Shown here piece by piece: positions 22,482 through 34,559 of a DNA stretch of 64,000 bases; within the stretch, counting starts at the first letter, position 1, and each line of letters opens with the position of its first letter. The translations under genes were made by a program, and so were the position numbers. The notes under the pieces are model-generated. The model made no database searches. It saw only the letters and a list, made by a program, of their open reading frames with translations, and had not been told where the DNA came from. Origin of the DNA: Malachius bipustulatus (Eukaryota; Arthropoda; Insecta; Coleoptera; Melyridae); NCBI GenBank assembly GCA_910589415.1, contig OU342637.1:34812162-34876161 (forward strand), read 5' to 3'.

Positions 22482-22825
22482 CAGTCTTTTGCTTTTGGTT
22501 TTCCTCTTTTGTCAATTGCTTTTCCTTATTTGTCAAATGATTTTCTTATTTCTCTATCTATCAACGATTGTATAGTCATTGATTTATCAATCAATTTCCT
22601 TTTATGTCAAATCAGTTTCACATTATGTCAATTGCTTTTCCCATTTACGCACAGTGATAGTCATATAAACATTGGAAAAGCATTTGATATAAAAGCAGGA
22701 ATCTCATTTGACAAAAGAGGAATTTCAATTGAAAAATCAAGCTGACGTTTAATATAAATGGGAAACGCATTTGACAAATAAGGAAAAGCAATTGACAAAA
22801 GAGGAAAACCAATAGAAAAAGACTG
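22482..22825. mobile_element. 344-bp TA-flanked palindromic MITE
   Basis: The ends CAGTCTTTTGCTTTTGGTTT and AAACCAATAGAAAAAGACTG are flanked by TA (22480-22481, 22826-22827). Arms of about 90 bp built of ATTTGTCAA- and CCTCTTTTGTCAATTG-like units pair with each other. It inserted between the RNase H and reverse transcriptase parts of the gypsy relic. Confidence 0.8.
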
Positions 22826-22827
22826 TA

Positions 22828-23560
22828 TCTTCCTTGAATAAATTTGTCAATAATTATTATTGTGACGTCTTCTTGGCAAAATTTGGAATGAATTTTCTAA
22901 AATATCCAACTAGTCTTATAAATTGACGCAGCTGATTAACACTTTCAGGAGTAGGGAAAAGAATGACTGCTTCTGTTTTGAGTTCATTTGGAGATGTTTT
23001 CTGGAATGAAATATTATACCCCAAATAAGTGATTTGAATTTTTAGGAAAAAGTACTTGGATAATTTTATAGTAAGCCCATACTCTTGTAATACATGCAGA
23101 ACATCATAACGAAGTTTAACAAGAACTTCATCTATATTGTTGTTGAGGGGATCAAAATATCGTCAAAGTAAGTATGTAATAATGTTGAAATAGCGAAGGG
23201 GCTCAAATATTTCAGACATCATGCGTTGAAATCTACTTCCTTAGTATCTATTATTAAAGACTGTTCCTGTTAGTTAATATTTTGAGAGCACACAGCTTGG
23301 ATATGACCTTGTTTGTGGCATAGTCTGGAAACTTTGACTTGCGTTTTCTGTAATGGGGGCATTTTGAGTTCACTGATCACTTCTGATGTTAGGTATTGAT
23401 AGGGTTTTTAGTAATATGTTTCGCAATTCTTCAAACGATCTCCCCAGGTGCCATGTGTCACCCCAATTGGTCGGGTATCCCTCGAGTAACCATGGTGATG
23501 TCCTTAGACGTGCACTAACAATATATACTTCATCGACGTCAATTTGGTTCAATATTTACA
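22828..23560 (-). pseudogene. Ty3/gypsy reverse transcriptase plus gag remnant
   Basis: Minus strand, 23190 to 22860: YFDDILIP (the catalytic Y-x-D-D motif), then LHVLQEYGLTIKLSKYFFL, TYLGYNIS, and NQLRQF followed by LVGYFRKFIPNFAKK, the palm and thumb of a gypsy reverse transcriptase. One base is missing just after ILIP. At 23340-23290 a CHKQGHIQAVC stretch resembles a gag zinc knuckle. A 60-codon frame at 23552-23370 may be gag. The protease and most of the reverse transcriptase fingers are missing between them. I found no matching LTRs. Confidence 0.75.
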
Positions 23561-23930
23561 ATTTTATAATATTTTACAACGATAAAATATCTCAAAAAAA
23601 GAAAAAAAATGGGGCATAGCGTATACGTCTGCGACACCGTTAATAAAACTCCGTAACTTAACTGATCGAAGAGGAAAAATTATCGAATATTAATTTATTT
23701 GAAATGAAACTGATTGAATATCAATACCCTTCAAAAAGTTTCATATTAGTAGAACACAACTAATTAATTCCAATCCAATGGAACGAAAACTTTTAATATC
23801 TGTCTATCTATCTAATATCCTAACCTATCAAATATAAATACATATCGTCCAATATTGACTTTTATGAATAAGTTATGAAAAATTCTTAAACGGTTTAAAC
23901 GTCCACATCAGTTCCACAGTAATCAGGTCT

Positions 23931-23941
23931 TATATATATAT
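23931..23941 (+). promoter_or_regulatory. candidate TATA box of the odorant receptor gene
   Basis: The run TATATATATAT lies 32-42 bases before the receptor ATG at 23973. If used, transcription would start about 10-15 bases before the ATG, giving a very short leader. The call rests on position only. Confidence 0.35.
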
Positions 23942-23972
23942 GTGACCATTCTGCCGATCTTTCTACATCCTC

Positions 23973-26900
23973 ATGTCTGCTAAAAGTGATAGTAGTTACA
24001 AAGAAAATTTAAGATATATAACCGATATGCTGCAGCAAGTCTGCTTTTGGCCAAAAGAAGGTAATCCTGATAATCTCAACGGGGCTTTTTATTTGAAACT
24101 GATCACGTTCAGCATTTTCTTATCCATACCAATGGTAATGAATATTTGCCATGCATATCATTACAGATCAGGTAAGTACATAATAGTATTTTCTATGTAA
24201 CAAGTTTACGATATTTTTAAGTTTATATCAATATATAATTTATCTGACACGCATCGTAATTTAAATTCAAGAAATTTGACGTAGTTTGACGAAATTCGCT
24301 CTTGTGGATTGCAAAGGTTGGTTGCCAATCAAGTCCTTTCATTCCCATTCTGTTACGTAAATTCTAATGCAGTTCAACAGAATGACATTAATCCATGATT
24401 AAAAATTGTACCGGGTGTCCCAACACTAGTGTCCACCCCCTAAATAGAGCTTAATTTTAAAGATAAAAATTGAAACTTTGAGGATTTGTGTACTTGATAT
24501 AGGACCACGGAATGGCGTAATAATTGGTTTCATTAGAAAAAAAAATAGTTCGGGCGCCAGCGATAAAAATCTGTAATATGGTGGTAAATTGTCGAAAAAA
24601 AAATCGATTTTTTTTCAATACATACGTGGAAATCGATTAATAAAATCAAAATTCCTTGAAAGAAATGTGAAAAAACTGATTATAAGGCTTTGACAGGTAT
24701 AGAAAACTAATTTATGATGTGCAATACGGTGATCAATATAATCTGAAAACGGTAGGTGCATAAAGTTTTATGACAAAGTAAATAAGGCCCAAATAAATAG
24801 AAGGACGCGGCTCTTGCTGGGCTAGCCGGCACACTGAACCTGCACTGGACAGTGTCGTATATGGAGTCATGAAAAAGGTGATTATTAAAAAGCTATTAAT
24901 GAAACTAATTATGTCATTCCGTGGTCCTATATCAAGTACACAACTCCTCAAAGTTTCAATTTTTTATCTTTAAAATTAAGCTCTATTTAGGGGGTGGACA
25001 CTAGTGTTGGGGCACCCGGTACAAGAATGTGACAATTTTAGAACAATCTCAAATAAATAGATTTCTGATACCTATCTTTCAAACTTTCCGAGTCTCAATA
25101 TTCATGAAAGTGGAGCAACTATAGTACAATAAAGTTTAAAAAGTCATACGTATCGATTAAGAATACACATCCTTATTGATTGATAGTTCGATTTATTTTG
25201 TTTCATATACATACGTGGTTTTCATAGTAACCGTCCAGTTTGTCTAAGCACTCCATCCCGCATAAATAAGTATACGTCAACATTAGTTTTGAATGAGAAT
25301 TAAATGCACAACACAGAGGATAGAATGTCATTACGTGAATAAATTTTATGTAGTTGTCAGTGGCTCTCAAACTGACGTAAGCGGTTCAATTCATTGTTTG
25401 AACGATTCCTTCAATAATAATTTACGCTCGTTCACAACTTGACATTTAACTGTTTGACATTTTCTGGTGAAATTAAAAATATTAATTCGGACGGTTTGTG
25501 TGACGTCACATCTGACTTTTTAAATTGCATCCTACCATATACAGATTCCAGACGTCAAAACGAGTTTTTTTGTCCGTGAGAGGGGTTCAAAGTTTATTAA
25601 CAATTTTAGTTGTTTAGAATTAGCTCAAAATAGGCTGGCTCAAATTTGATGAAATTTGGTATCATCTGCCGAAAAAGGACCATTCTGTGCCTGTATCAAT
25701 AAACTTTTTAACTGCCTGCACGAAAGAAATACAAGTATTTACTTCATTTTAAAAACGTCTATCTATACAGGGTGTCCGTTTTTCGAGCTTAAGCATGGGG
25801 ATCTCGGTTATCAGTAGAGATACGAGGTCGGTTAAATTGGGACAAAGTTGCATATTTTTATGACGAGTATCTGAAAAAAAATTCAGGATATTTTCAGTGG
25901 TTGCTGAAATATCCTGAAAAAACTGAAAAATCTAATTTTAATCTAATTAGAATAGCCGCCCACATGCGATCCAGTATGCCTACCAGACTAGAAAGTCAAG
26001 CGACCTTGCTCTCAACAATCTTGGGAGCAACACATCACCAGGTCTCTTAACAAAAAAGAGATTGCGGTGGCTACCGTCGTCGATAGATATAGTTGGAGCG
26101 TTTAACTACGAACTACCAGAATTCCTCTATAAGGCAGTTGCCTCAACAGGGATCCCACCAGTCATATAAGTAGCCGGATCCGCAACATGCTTGGAAAGAG
26201 AATTATAGCGATATCAATGATGGGGGAAAATATCTATTTTATAGCCGCGAGAAAGGGAGTCCTCTCCCTTTCTCTGGCCCCTTCTCGTCGATGGCCTTCT
26301 AGCCATTCTCTCACTATAGAGTGTCGACGTCCAGGCATATGCTGATGACTTGTGATCAAAGGAAGATCTGAAGCGGTCATTTCTAGGGTGCTTCAGAAAG
26401 TACTCGAGGTGACTTACCAGTAGTGCGAGAGGGAAGACATGTCAGCCAGCTCTCACAAAACTCATAGTACCATTTTCTATAAAGAGAAGGTTGGCGCAGT
26501 GTAACGACTCCAACTCCTCTGGGAGAAACGATTCCATTTGCAAAAGGAAACTAAGTACCTAGGAGTCATCCTGGATAGAAAGCTTACTTGGAACTCCTAT
26601 CTGAAAAAAGTTATACACACAGCCTAACTATCCTTGTGGACGTGTGAAAGAATATTAGGCAAAACTTGGGGAATTGGACCCAAACAATTATACTGACTTC
26701 ATGTAACGGTTGTCAGACCTACAATTGCGTATGGAATTACCGCCTCTCTCTCGAGGCCTACAGAGACAAGCTTGTCTAGCTATCTGTGGTGCGTGCTATC
26801 AACACCACACCGTCGGCGGCTATTGAAATCCTATTGGACTTATCACCTCTGAATATTTGTTTGGAAAGACAGTCCAAGTGGACTAGATATAGAATGCTAC

Positions 26901-29900
26901 AAATGGCAAGAAGCTTGCCAAAGGCATATAACTTGAAATGAACCAGGTTACTGAATGACATACAAAGTTACAGCCTACTGAGCATGCCCTCAGACATAAT
27001 GCCTAAAACCATCATGAGAACAGCTTTGCTCATAAAGTCCTTCTCCCGGAAAGAGACATCTGGGAGGACAACAGAAACGAACTCCTAACAGGAGATTTCA
27101 GATGATTCACCGATGGATCTAAGACATCCGCGCAGGAACTGGAGCTGGGGTGTGTAGCGTTGGCTAGAAGAAAAGATTATTCTCGAGCCTGGACCTACAC
27201 GCAACAACTTTTCAAGCCGAAATCTATGCCATATAGCTCTGTGCGCAGATGCAGGAAAAGATTCACTGGCAATGCAGATCAAGAAAAATAGCTTTGAAAC
27301 CTCAGCTACAGCCACTGAAAGTCTCACTATGCACTATCCACCGTCTCGATACGTGCTTTCCGACTCCTGACTCTGACTGCGACTGGTGTTGGAACAACGT
27401 CAGTGAACAAACACATCAGCTTTTAAAATCAATAGAAATCTGTCCACTTTTTTCGTTTTATTTAAAAAAGTATTGCTTCCATTGGCAGCAGATCATTAAA
27501 AAAGGTCGTGTAGAATAATGTGTATTACGATCCAACGAAAAAAATATAAAAAATTTACTCTCGGAAAACCATTAACACGAGATAAAGTTTTTACATGTAA
27601 ATCCCTATGTTGCATTGAAAAATAAACTCATTGTATATCTTACATCGTAAAATCACCCTATATGCCTATAAAGTTTATGCAGGATGCAATTGCTACGATT
27701 TTCTTGAAACGCTTATGAACTTTTATTTGTTTAGTTCAAATAGCGTTTCTGAATTTCTTTCAATTAAGATGCTTCCATCGTATATCATCAAATTTCATAA
27801 AATTCGCTTATAATTTGAATACACTTTTCCCTTTCAGATTTCAACTATAGCATGGTAAAAGATCTGACAAACATTCTGGTGTTCATGGAACTGATAACAC
27901 TAGGCGTAGCCTTTCAAATATCATTAAAGGAAATCGTTGAATTTGTGAATATGTTCAATTTAAGAAACACTGGTCCGGAACAAGAACCTTTTCATATTTT
28001 GAAAATTGACTACGAAAGGCTAACCAAAGCTGTGAAATATATCTTATTCGTTTTGTTTGTGGGCTGTTCTTTATTTAAACTGCGGGATAATAAAAATTGT
28101 GAAGAATTAAAAATGAAGAGCAGTTCTTTAGATACTTGTGGGTTACTTATTCCTGTTTATTTGCCTTTTGACTTTGACTTTTTTCCTCTGAAGCAACTTC
28201 TTCTAGTCCATCAGACCATTACTTTCTATGTGGGATTTTTTACATTTGTCAGCTGGAAGTTGTTGTCTGTCCATTATGTAGATAAAACTGCAGGCACGAT
28301 CAATTACTTGATTGGTTTAGTTGATGACAATCTGAAAAATTCCATTGAAAATGACGAAAATGTTGATGAATATTTGAGGAAGATAATCGATATACATACA
28401 GTTATCGTAAGGTAAGGTCAATACAACTTTAATTTTTTTTCCGCTCGCCACTGATTCACACTTCAGAACACTTGTGCTCCTAACACTTAGAATAGAAATT
28501 GTAACTATTATCTAAAAATATCATTTTGGATGCAAGGAAATGTCTTTGTTCGCAGGAAATTGTTCGTACGTTTGCATACTTACTAGTAGATAGATTATAT
28601 AACTAAATCAAATTATTGAGTTGTGAAATGTAGACAAAATAACTCAGTTATAGCTAGGCACCAGGAGAGTCTGGGCCTCCAAGCAGGCGTCGTGGAAGCT
28701 GGCGTTCGCTGCACTGGAACAGATCGAGACTATCACCAACCTTGTTGCCAGTCACATAAACAATGCAATCGAGAATAGGGGTGTTTGTCCTTGCGGTACG
28801 AACTCGCGAAACCTGTTGTCGCATTAGCGAGACGGGTGCAATATGGAAAGAAATCTGGGAGAAGATGTCAGCAGAGTCGATATGTCCGTTGTGCAAACCT
28901 CAAAGGAGACGTAAGGATGCGTATACTATTACCGTGAAATTAATCGAGAAAATCAGAATGTGGGAAGCCGACAGGTGGGTAGAAGCTAGAAGCCTGATGT
29001 GTATATTTGACATGTAGAAATTTATAGAAGCGACGTTGAACTCGTTCTAGATCACTCGCATGACATATATATGTAGCTTGGATAACGGAGCCGTATTCAA
29101 GTTTGGGCTGGACGAAGGAACTGAAACCTAACGCCTTTAAAGCAGAAGAGGGTACATATTCAATATATCTGTTGAAGGAGAGTCTAGAGTTAAATCCTAC
29201 ACCAAGGTCCTTCAATTCAATATTCATTTTGATAGTGTGTTCCCCAAAAGGTAGATTTTATGGAGTTAAGCTTAAGGCTGTAGGACATGGCATAGCATTT
29301 TGGGATGTTTATTGGTAGTAGATTGTTATTACTACACCAATAAGCGTTAAGAGAACGTTGGTGTAGGTACATGGCAGTCGCCAAGCGATCTCATCACACA
29401 GTAGATTTTCAGATCATCGGGATAAAGAAGATAACTAACCTAAGGAAATAAGAGCATCAGAAAAGCCAAAGCTGGACTTTGATTCATTTTTTATTTTTAC
29501 TTTTACTTTTGTCTGATTATGAGGAATCATAGTTCAAATTTGACATTGATTATTTACAAATCAAGTATTTTATAATTATTTGACAATAATTTGAACAAGG
29601 ATATCTTCAATAAAATAGTCAGTCAATAGTTATATCACACCATAGTGAGGTAAAAACTTTTTCCCTCACTAGTGAGTTATCGGAAGAGGTTGAGAGGTAT
29701 TTTCCCAAATTTCTGTACTAATTTTTACTCGTTAATTATAACTGAAACATTTATTTCCCTCCTCTCAATTCTAGGGAACACGAACGCTTCGTTCAGCTAA
29801 CAGCATCCATTAACATAATAGCTTTTTCATTCGCTAGATTAATTATGGCGACATTAATTTTTGACGCAGTTGAGGTAAGAGAAAAATAATTGTTACTGAT

Positions 29901-32900
29901 ATACAGAGGATGATTCCGAAATGGCGGACACGGATAGTACCACGACATTCATTGTAGATTGTTTTCTAAGTTCATTAACTTTTTTTCTCCAGCATGGCTT
30001 CCTTAAGAGGAATTATTAATGAATCCTTGAGAATTCCTTAATGGCCAATATTGTGGGAAAAAAGTCACAACACTGCGCTGGATCCACTTCTTCAGGCGGA
30101 AAAATAATGTGTAGCAGGTCTATAAATACCCAGAGAGTTGTTACTATGCGAAACATGTGAAATGACAAATCCAACAAAGTGTCAAACAATTATTATCGTT
30201 GCGGGGATACATATCCGATATTATTCAAAATCGCTTTAAAGTCCAGTGTTATTTCCCAATTTGCAGAACGATGCCACATTGACAAATTTTATTGAACTCA
30301 AAGAATAGCTAGAATTTGAATGCCTGTAATTCCGGAAACACTATCGTAATAGTTGATTAGTGGAGAGGGTCTGTCAAAAAAAGGCTCCATCCGCCTTGGA
30401 CTCGAAAAATTTTTTTTATTTTTTTTTTCATAAAGTTGACCCCCTCTTCATTTTGGTGGCATTTTCAAAAATTTAATCGACGCCCTGGCGGAGAAATGTG
30501 CATGCGAAGACATCGGCAATGGGTTTTTTGCACATTAACTCGCTTAATTCAACTCTGAGCATAGTAAATATCTGTCGAAAAATTAAGAGCTCTCGAAGAC
30601 GCGTAATTTGAACTTTGACTGGTCCAAATCGGTCAAACGGTTCTCGAGATATCGCATTTTCAATTTTAAGGCCCTTTCTTCAGGGTTCCGCCGCGTTGCG
30701 AATACACCGCCGTCCGTGTTCGCGTGTTTTGCATGAAAAAAATCGACTTAGGGACTTAATTTTTTTTTCATCGACAGACAGCAGTGTCCTCAATGATGCC
30801 TCAATTGCTCAAGTTGCTATAACTTTCGCTAATATTGGGGCCTCGGGCCCAACCAATGGGAGATGACACTTTGGAATGCCTACTTTAAAATGTTTTTTTT
30901 TTCGATTCCGCCAATATTGGCAAGATGCCCGCAGAAAAACCGATTTCCCTCCCCCCTTTTTTTTCTTAAAACTGTTTTTTTGCCATGAAAGAAGGGGGTG
31001 GGGGTAAATTTTTTTTCGTCATCAGACAGGAATTTTTTTATCTTTGATTTGAGCCCCAGTAAACCTCCATCGGACCATTATTAAGGTCACAGGATCACCA
31101 AACGCGTTTGGTCCTGTAGAATGGCAACGATTAGGGTTAGCGGGTTCCGCTACCCGGCATTTTTTAGGGCTAAGTGTCCCCTTTCAAGATTTTCTTACCC
31201 AATGTCGCTATCTCAATTAGGGCCTGCACGCGGACGTGATATGTAAACCAATTAATCTAGCCGCGGAGCAGCGAGAGCCGGGGGCGGAGCCTAGCGCTCC
31301 CTCTCCTTTCTCTCTTCTCTCACAGACACACACGCTAGATTAATTGGTTTAATCTATTATTAATTTAATATTAATTTAAAAATTAAAACAATAGAAATTT
31401 ATTAAAAGCAAACTTCAGGGTGATTCCGAAATGGTGGACACAAGCCGCACCACAGCATCCATTGTGGATTAAGGATTCTAAGTTCATTTACTTTTTTCTC
31501 CAGTATGGCTCCCTTAAGAAGATATGACCACTTTTGTATAGAAAATAAAGTCACAACACTGCACTGAATACCCTTTTCTGGGAAGAAAATCAGTGTGTAG
31601 ATCTATATAACCAGTAAGATGTTACCATGGAAATAGCAAGTCTAACAAAGCTTAAGAAATTATCGTTACGTTGATACATATTCGACATTATTCAATATCT
31701 ATTTGAGTTAATTTTTGAGCTCGAATTCGAATAACGATGCCACATTAAAAAAAAATTCTTGAACTCAGGGAATAGGTAAACTTTGAATGCCTGTAATTCC
31801 GTTCCCGGTAATAAAAAAAATAATAAAAAGCAGCCATCGTACATAATAGTTACGTCAAATCATGTGATTCGCCAGTGGAGGTTGTTAAAAGTTGACTGCC
31901 AATTTGATTTAAATTTTAAAAAAAGGACACCCTATATCTCGGTAACGAAGCCGAGGAAACCATTTTTGTTTCATATTTTTACAGTCTTTCTGAACATCCT
32001 CTACAACACCCTATATATACCCCGTGTCTGCCATTTCGGGATCACCCGGTATATCGATGTTAAAAATGGTGAATCGTATAATTTTTTGGTCATCAGCTTT
32101 ATTTTAGCAATTGGAAGTACATACTTTATACTTATTTTATAATACTAATTTAAATATTTTTAGATGAGCAGTATTCTAGCAGTGGTACTATTTTTTCCGT
32201 GGTTATTTTCCATTGCATCAAGCCAATCTTCTGGTCAGTTACTTATTAATAAAGTAAGTACCTATAATACATTCTTGGTTCAATTTTATTACATGCAGCC
32301 CCATGAAATGAACAAATGAACAATAATACTTATTTTCAGAGCTTTGACTTTGAGATTGCTTTATACAACGTAAATTGGTACAAAATCAAAGCCTTAAAGG
32401 ATCGTAGAAGTTTTATTTTGTTGCATTTAATGGCCCAAAAATCGTTGGCATTGTACGAAGGACAATATACTCAATTATCACATGCTGGACTCTTAGACGT
32501 ATGATTCCATGTTACTTATTTTATTATTATTTTAATAAGCAAAAATGACGACTCTGCATGGATGATTCAAAATGCCAGCAAAAATCATAAAAAAAAAGTT
32601 TAGTCCCAGTCCTAGTCCCAAACTCCAATCGAGAGTGGAGATCGAAGAGAATTGATCGACGGGACTCTCGATTGAAGAAAAGTCTGACGGCAAATTTTGT
32701 AAATGGTGTTTCCTTCGCAAACAAAGCGGGCGAGTTCTTCAGATTTTCCAAATTTCACTTTGCTTATAAGTTTTTGAGAGTGGCTCATTTTTATGAGAAC
32801 GATCTTTAACCTTGTAGGTTATACCAAACTGTAACAATGATCAAAAATGATGATTGAATTTTCACCACGTATCCCGGATTTAAAAGTACATATTGTGAGC

Positions 32901-34559
32901 GGTTCCTTCAAAACATATGGATCTTATTTGAATTTTCCCCTCTATCATACATTGAGCACAAAAATATACAGACAGATTTTTTTTTTAAATTACACGAACT
33001 TCAGTTTTTCATATGGATATGTTGGCGATAAGCCTTTACCTTAAGTTTCCTGGATACTAAGAAGACTGCTTTGTCCAAACTTCCTCTCCCTTCGCGAAAA
33101 CAAGACGCATTTACCGTGTCTCAATTAAGGGAATCAACCCTTTGAAGATGAGGCCAAAGTTCCGAGGGCGAGAACCCTGGAAAATTCAGTTTTAGGTTTT
33201 TCTAATGGTACCTTACAGTCCTATTAAACCTATGTAAAATCCAAGCTTGCTCGGTTTTATAGTTTCAATTTTCAATAAGAAAAAGTACAATTTTCTGTAC
33301 GAAAAAAATCAGAACGTTGTCTATGGCCGCTGAGATCTTATAACACGTCCATCTGTACCAATTCTTTTTAAAATCCTTGTACCGTACCTAACTTCATAAT
33401 TAACTTATACTTATCTGATAAATAGTAAGTATAGCTATACATAGGGCTTAAAATTCACATCAAACAATACCATTTTGATTTGATTTTATTAATTTGGAGT
33501 TGTTAGCTCTACTTTCTTATTTTTTGTTACAATTTGAAGTTATTCGGCCCAAATGTAAATAAGTTGAGGTATACCGATCCCGAAATGGCGAACATGGATA
33601 TTCGGCATGGCTTTTAAAAAAATATGACTAATTTTGTGGAAAAAGTGACGACACTGCACCACTAAATAGAAGAAAAAGTGTGTAGGTAGGTATATATAAT
33701 ACCCATATTCAGATCTTACCATGAAAACATGACGAATCTTATAGAAAACCATTTTTGTTTTAAAATTGCAGCGTCCGCCATTTCGGGATCAGCCTGTAGA
33801 TCTAAAAAGTATTCACCTGATAATTATATATAAATATATAATTTCCACTACTATACAGGGTAGCTCAACGAAAAGGAAGCAGGCCTAATAACTTGGAAAC
33901 TGAAGATGTGCGCGAAAAACGCCGAAACAGTTAAATTTTGTTATCGAGGGGAAATTATTGCTTCCCTTTCTCTGGAAATTCGCGAAGATAATAATTTTTA
34001 ATAAAATGGTTACTATATCATGGTAAACTATAATGAAGTGTGACGTTGTATTAAAAAATCTGTTTGCGTATTTTCAAAAAGAAAGGAAGAAATTATGAAG
34101 TAGGTAAACCTTTTTTATCGATTCGCCCTGTAACATTGAGGCGAAACCCAAAAAGTGAAACATCATTGTAAAGAGAATTTAAGTATAGCTTTCAAATTAT
34201 GTATCATTCGATATCTGTTTCCTATAAGATGATAAGCAAAGGGGTAGCTACCCTTCTGCCAAGGGAATGAACTGGGGTAGTTAAATTTGTCACCAAAATA
34301 TGTCCCCCTCAATAACAAGATTTACCTATTTCGGCGTTTTTTGTGTCCTTCAGTTTCCTAGTAATTAGGCCTGTTAAGTTTTCGTTTCATGCACCACCTG
34401 TATAAATATTATAGTGCGGTAGTAAATTTATACCTGGTTGATTTTCATACTGATCTAACGTTTACCTGTAACTAAAATATATTTTTTTAGATTTTGAAGG
34501 CCACGTACTCCGGAACAGCTTTTCTTATTAGAGTCGTCGGTAAAACACCACGATCGTAA
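23973..34559 (+). CDS. odorant receptor (insect 7tm_6 family), six exons
   Basis: Exons: 23973-24171, 27838-28411, 29775-29874, 32164-32253, 32340-32498 and 34491-34559. All introns are GT-AG, phases 1, 2, 0, 0, 0 agree, and the total is 396 residues plus stop, the usual family length. The protein is an olfactory-neuron membrane channel subunit, which pairs with the Orco co-receptor in insects. It has seven predicted spans: about residues 41-62, 76-98, TM3 around YILFVLFVGCSLF, TM4 around FYVGFFTFVSWKLLSV, TM5 in exon 3 (ASINIIAFSFARLIMA), TM6 in exon 4 (LAVVLFFPWLFSIAS) and TM7 in exons 5-6 (ILKATYSGTAFLIRVV). Exon 5 holds the typical WYKIKALKDRRSF stretch. No inactivating change was seen. 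ATTAAA at 34637 may be a poly(A) signal. The ligand cannot be inferred. Confidence 0.9.
24411..25019. mobile_element. 609-bp palindromic MITE in receptor intron 1
   Basis: The ends CCGGGTGTCCCAACACTAGT and ACTAGTGTTGGGGCACCCGG are flanked by TA (24409-24410, 25020-25021). Arms of about 130 bp are followed by a non-palindromic core with no coding frame. Confidence 0.85.
25768..25940. mobile_element. solo left arm of a palindromic element, intron 1
   Basis: TA then CAGGGTGTCCG starts at 25768. An inner step, TACGAGGTCGGTTAAA, follows 55 bp later, and ATATCCTGAAAAAACTGAAAAATC follows. This is the same order and spacing as the 36065-37040 element. The right arm is absent. Confidence 0.6.
25945..27400 (+). 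pseudogene. 5'-truncated LINE: reverse transcriptase and RNase H, intron 1
   Basis: In broken frames it reads SSIDIVGAFNYELPEFLYKA (active-site aspartate region), VLSLSLAPSRRWP-like text, AYADDL (the catalytic pair, about 26337-26355), TKYLGVILDRKLTWNSYLKK and VRPTIAYGITAW, then an RNase H start, FTDGSKTSAGTGAG (about 27105-27145), and FQAEIYAI. This order, reverse transcriptase then RNase H, fits the I/R1/Loa-like LINE groups. Stops and frameshifts are numerous. It lies in the receptor's sense strand but is inside the intron. Confidence 0.75.
28640..28935. other. unrecognised GC-richer fragment in intron 2
   Basis: This segment is less AT-rich than the intron around it and has an 84-codon plus-strand frame starting at 28763. 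I do not recognise it. It may be the remnant of another transposon. Confidence 0.3.
28940..29440 (-). pseudogene. LINE reverse transcriptase C-terminal fragment, copy 2, intron 2
   Basis: The 95-codon frame from 29227 to 28940 reads LKDLGVGFNSRLSFNRYIEY, then ALKALGF, FVQPKLEYGSVIQATY and DLERVQRRFYKFLHVKY. These are C-terminal reverse-transcriptase motifs of Jockey/CR1-like LINEs. It is 5' truncated. A more decayed copy lies at 3620-4230. Confidence 0.7.
29904..30370. mobile_element. MITE family copy A (CCGAAATGGCGGACAC type), truncated, intron 3
   Basis: TA then CAGAGGATGATTCCGAAATG starts at 29904. Internal text GTCACAACACTGC and GAATGCCTGTAATTCCG matches copy B (31416-32049) in order. 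The right end is missing where an unclassified repeat begins near 30375. Confidence 0.65.
30375..31200. repeat. unclassified non-coding repeat, intron 3
   Basis: Long T- and A-runs alternate with GC-rich phrases (GGGCCTCGGGCCC near 30838, CGGGTTCCGCTACCCG hairpin near 31143). The style resembles 10.9-14.2 kb. No coding frame or terminal repeat was identified. Confidence 0.35.
31246..31349. mobile_element. 104-bp TA-flanked mini-element with perfect TIRs, intron 3
   Basis: AACCAATTAATCTAGC and GCTAGATTAATTGGTT form perfect 16-bp ends flanked by TA (31244-31245, 31350-31351). The core is GC-rich, then pyrimidine-rich (CTCCCTCTCCTTTCTCTCTT). It is too short to code. Confidence 0.7.
31416..32049. 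mobile_element. MITE family copy B, 634 bp, intron 3
   Basis: The left end CAGGGTGATTCCGAAATGG and the right end CCATTTCGGGATCACCCGG are inverted matches. TA flanks the right end (32050-32051) and TT the left, so one target base has changed. The internal order matches copy A. Confidence 0.75.
33574..33796. mobile_element. MITE family copy C, 223 bp, intron 5
   Basis: It is flanked by TA (33572-33573, 33797-33798). The ends CCGATCCCGAAATGGCG and GCCATTTCGGGATCAGCCTG are inverted. It is an internally deleted relative of copy B, keeping the GACACTGCACCAC phrase. Confidence 0.75.
33856..34400. mobile_element. 545-bp palindromic MITE, intron 5
   Basis: CAGGGTAGCTCAACGAAAAG at the left and a diverged inverse ending CACCACCTG at the right are flanked by TA (33854-33855, 34401-34402). 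Inner arms share AGGCCTAATAACTTGGAAAC with its inverse. It ends 90 bases before receptor exon 6. Confidence 0.75.

Noticed and set aside
31125..31145. Telomere-like TTAGGGTTAG
   Set aside because: Only about one and a half units, with no array. Insect telomeres use TTAGG arrays.
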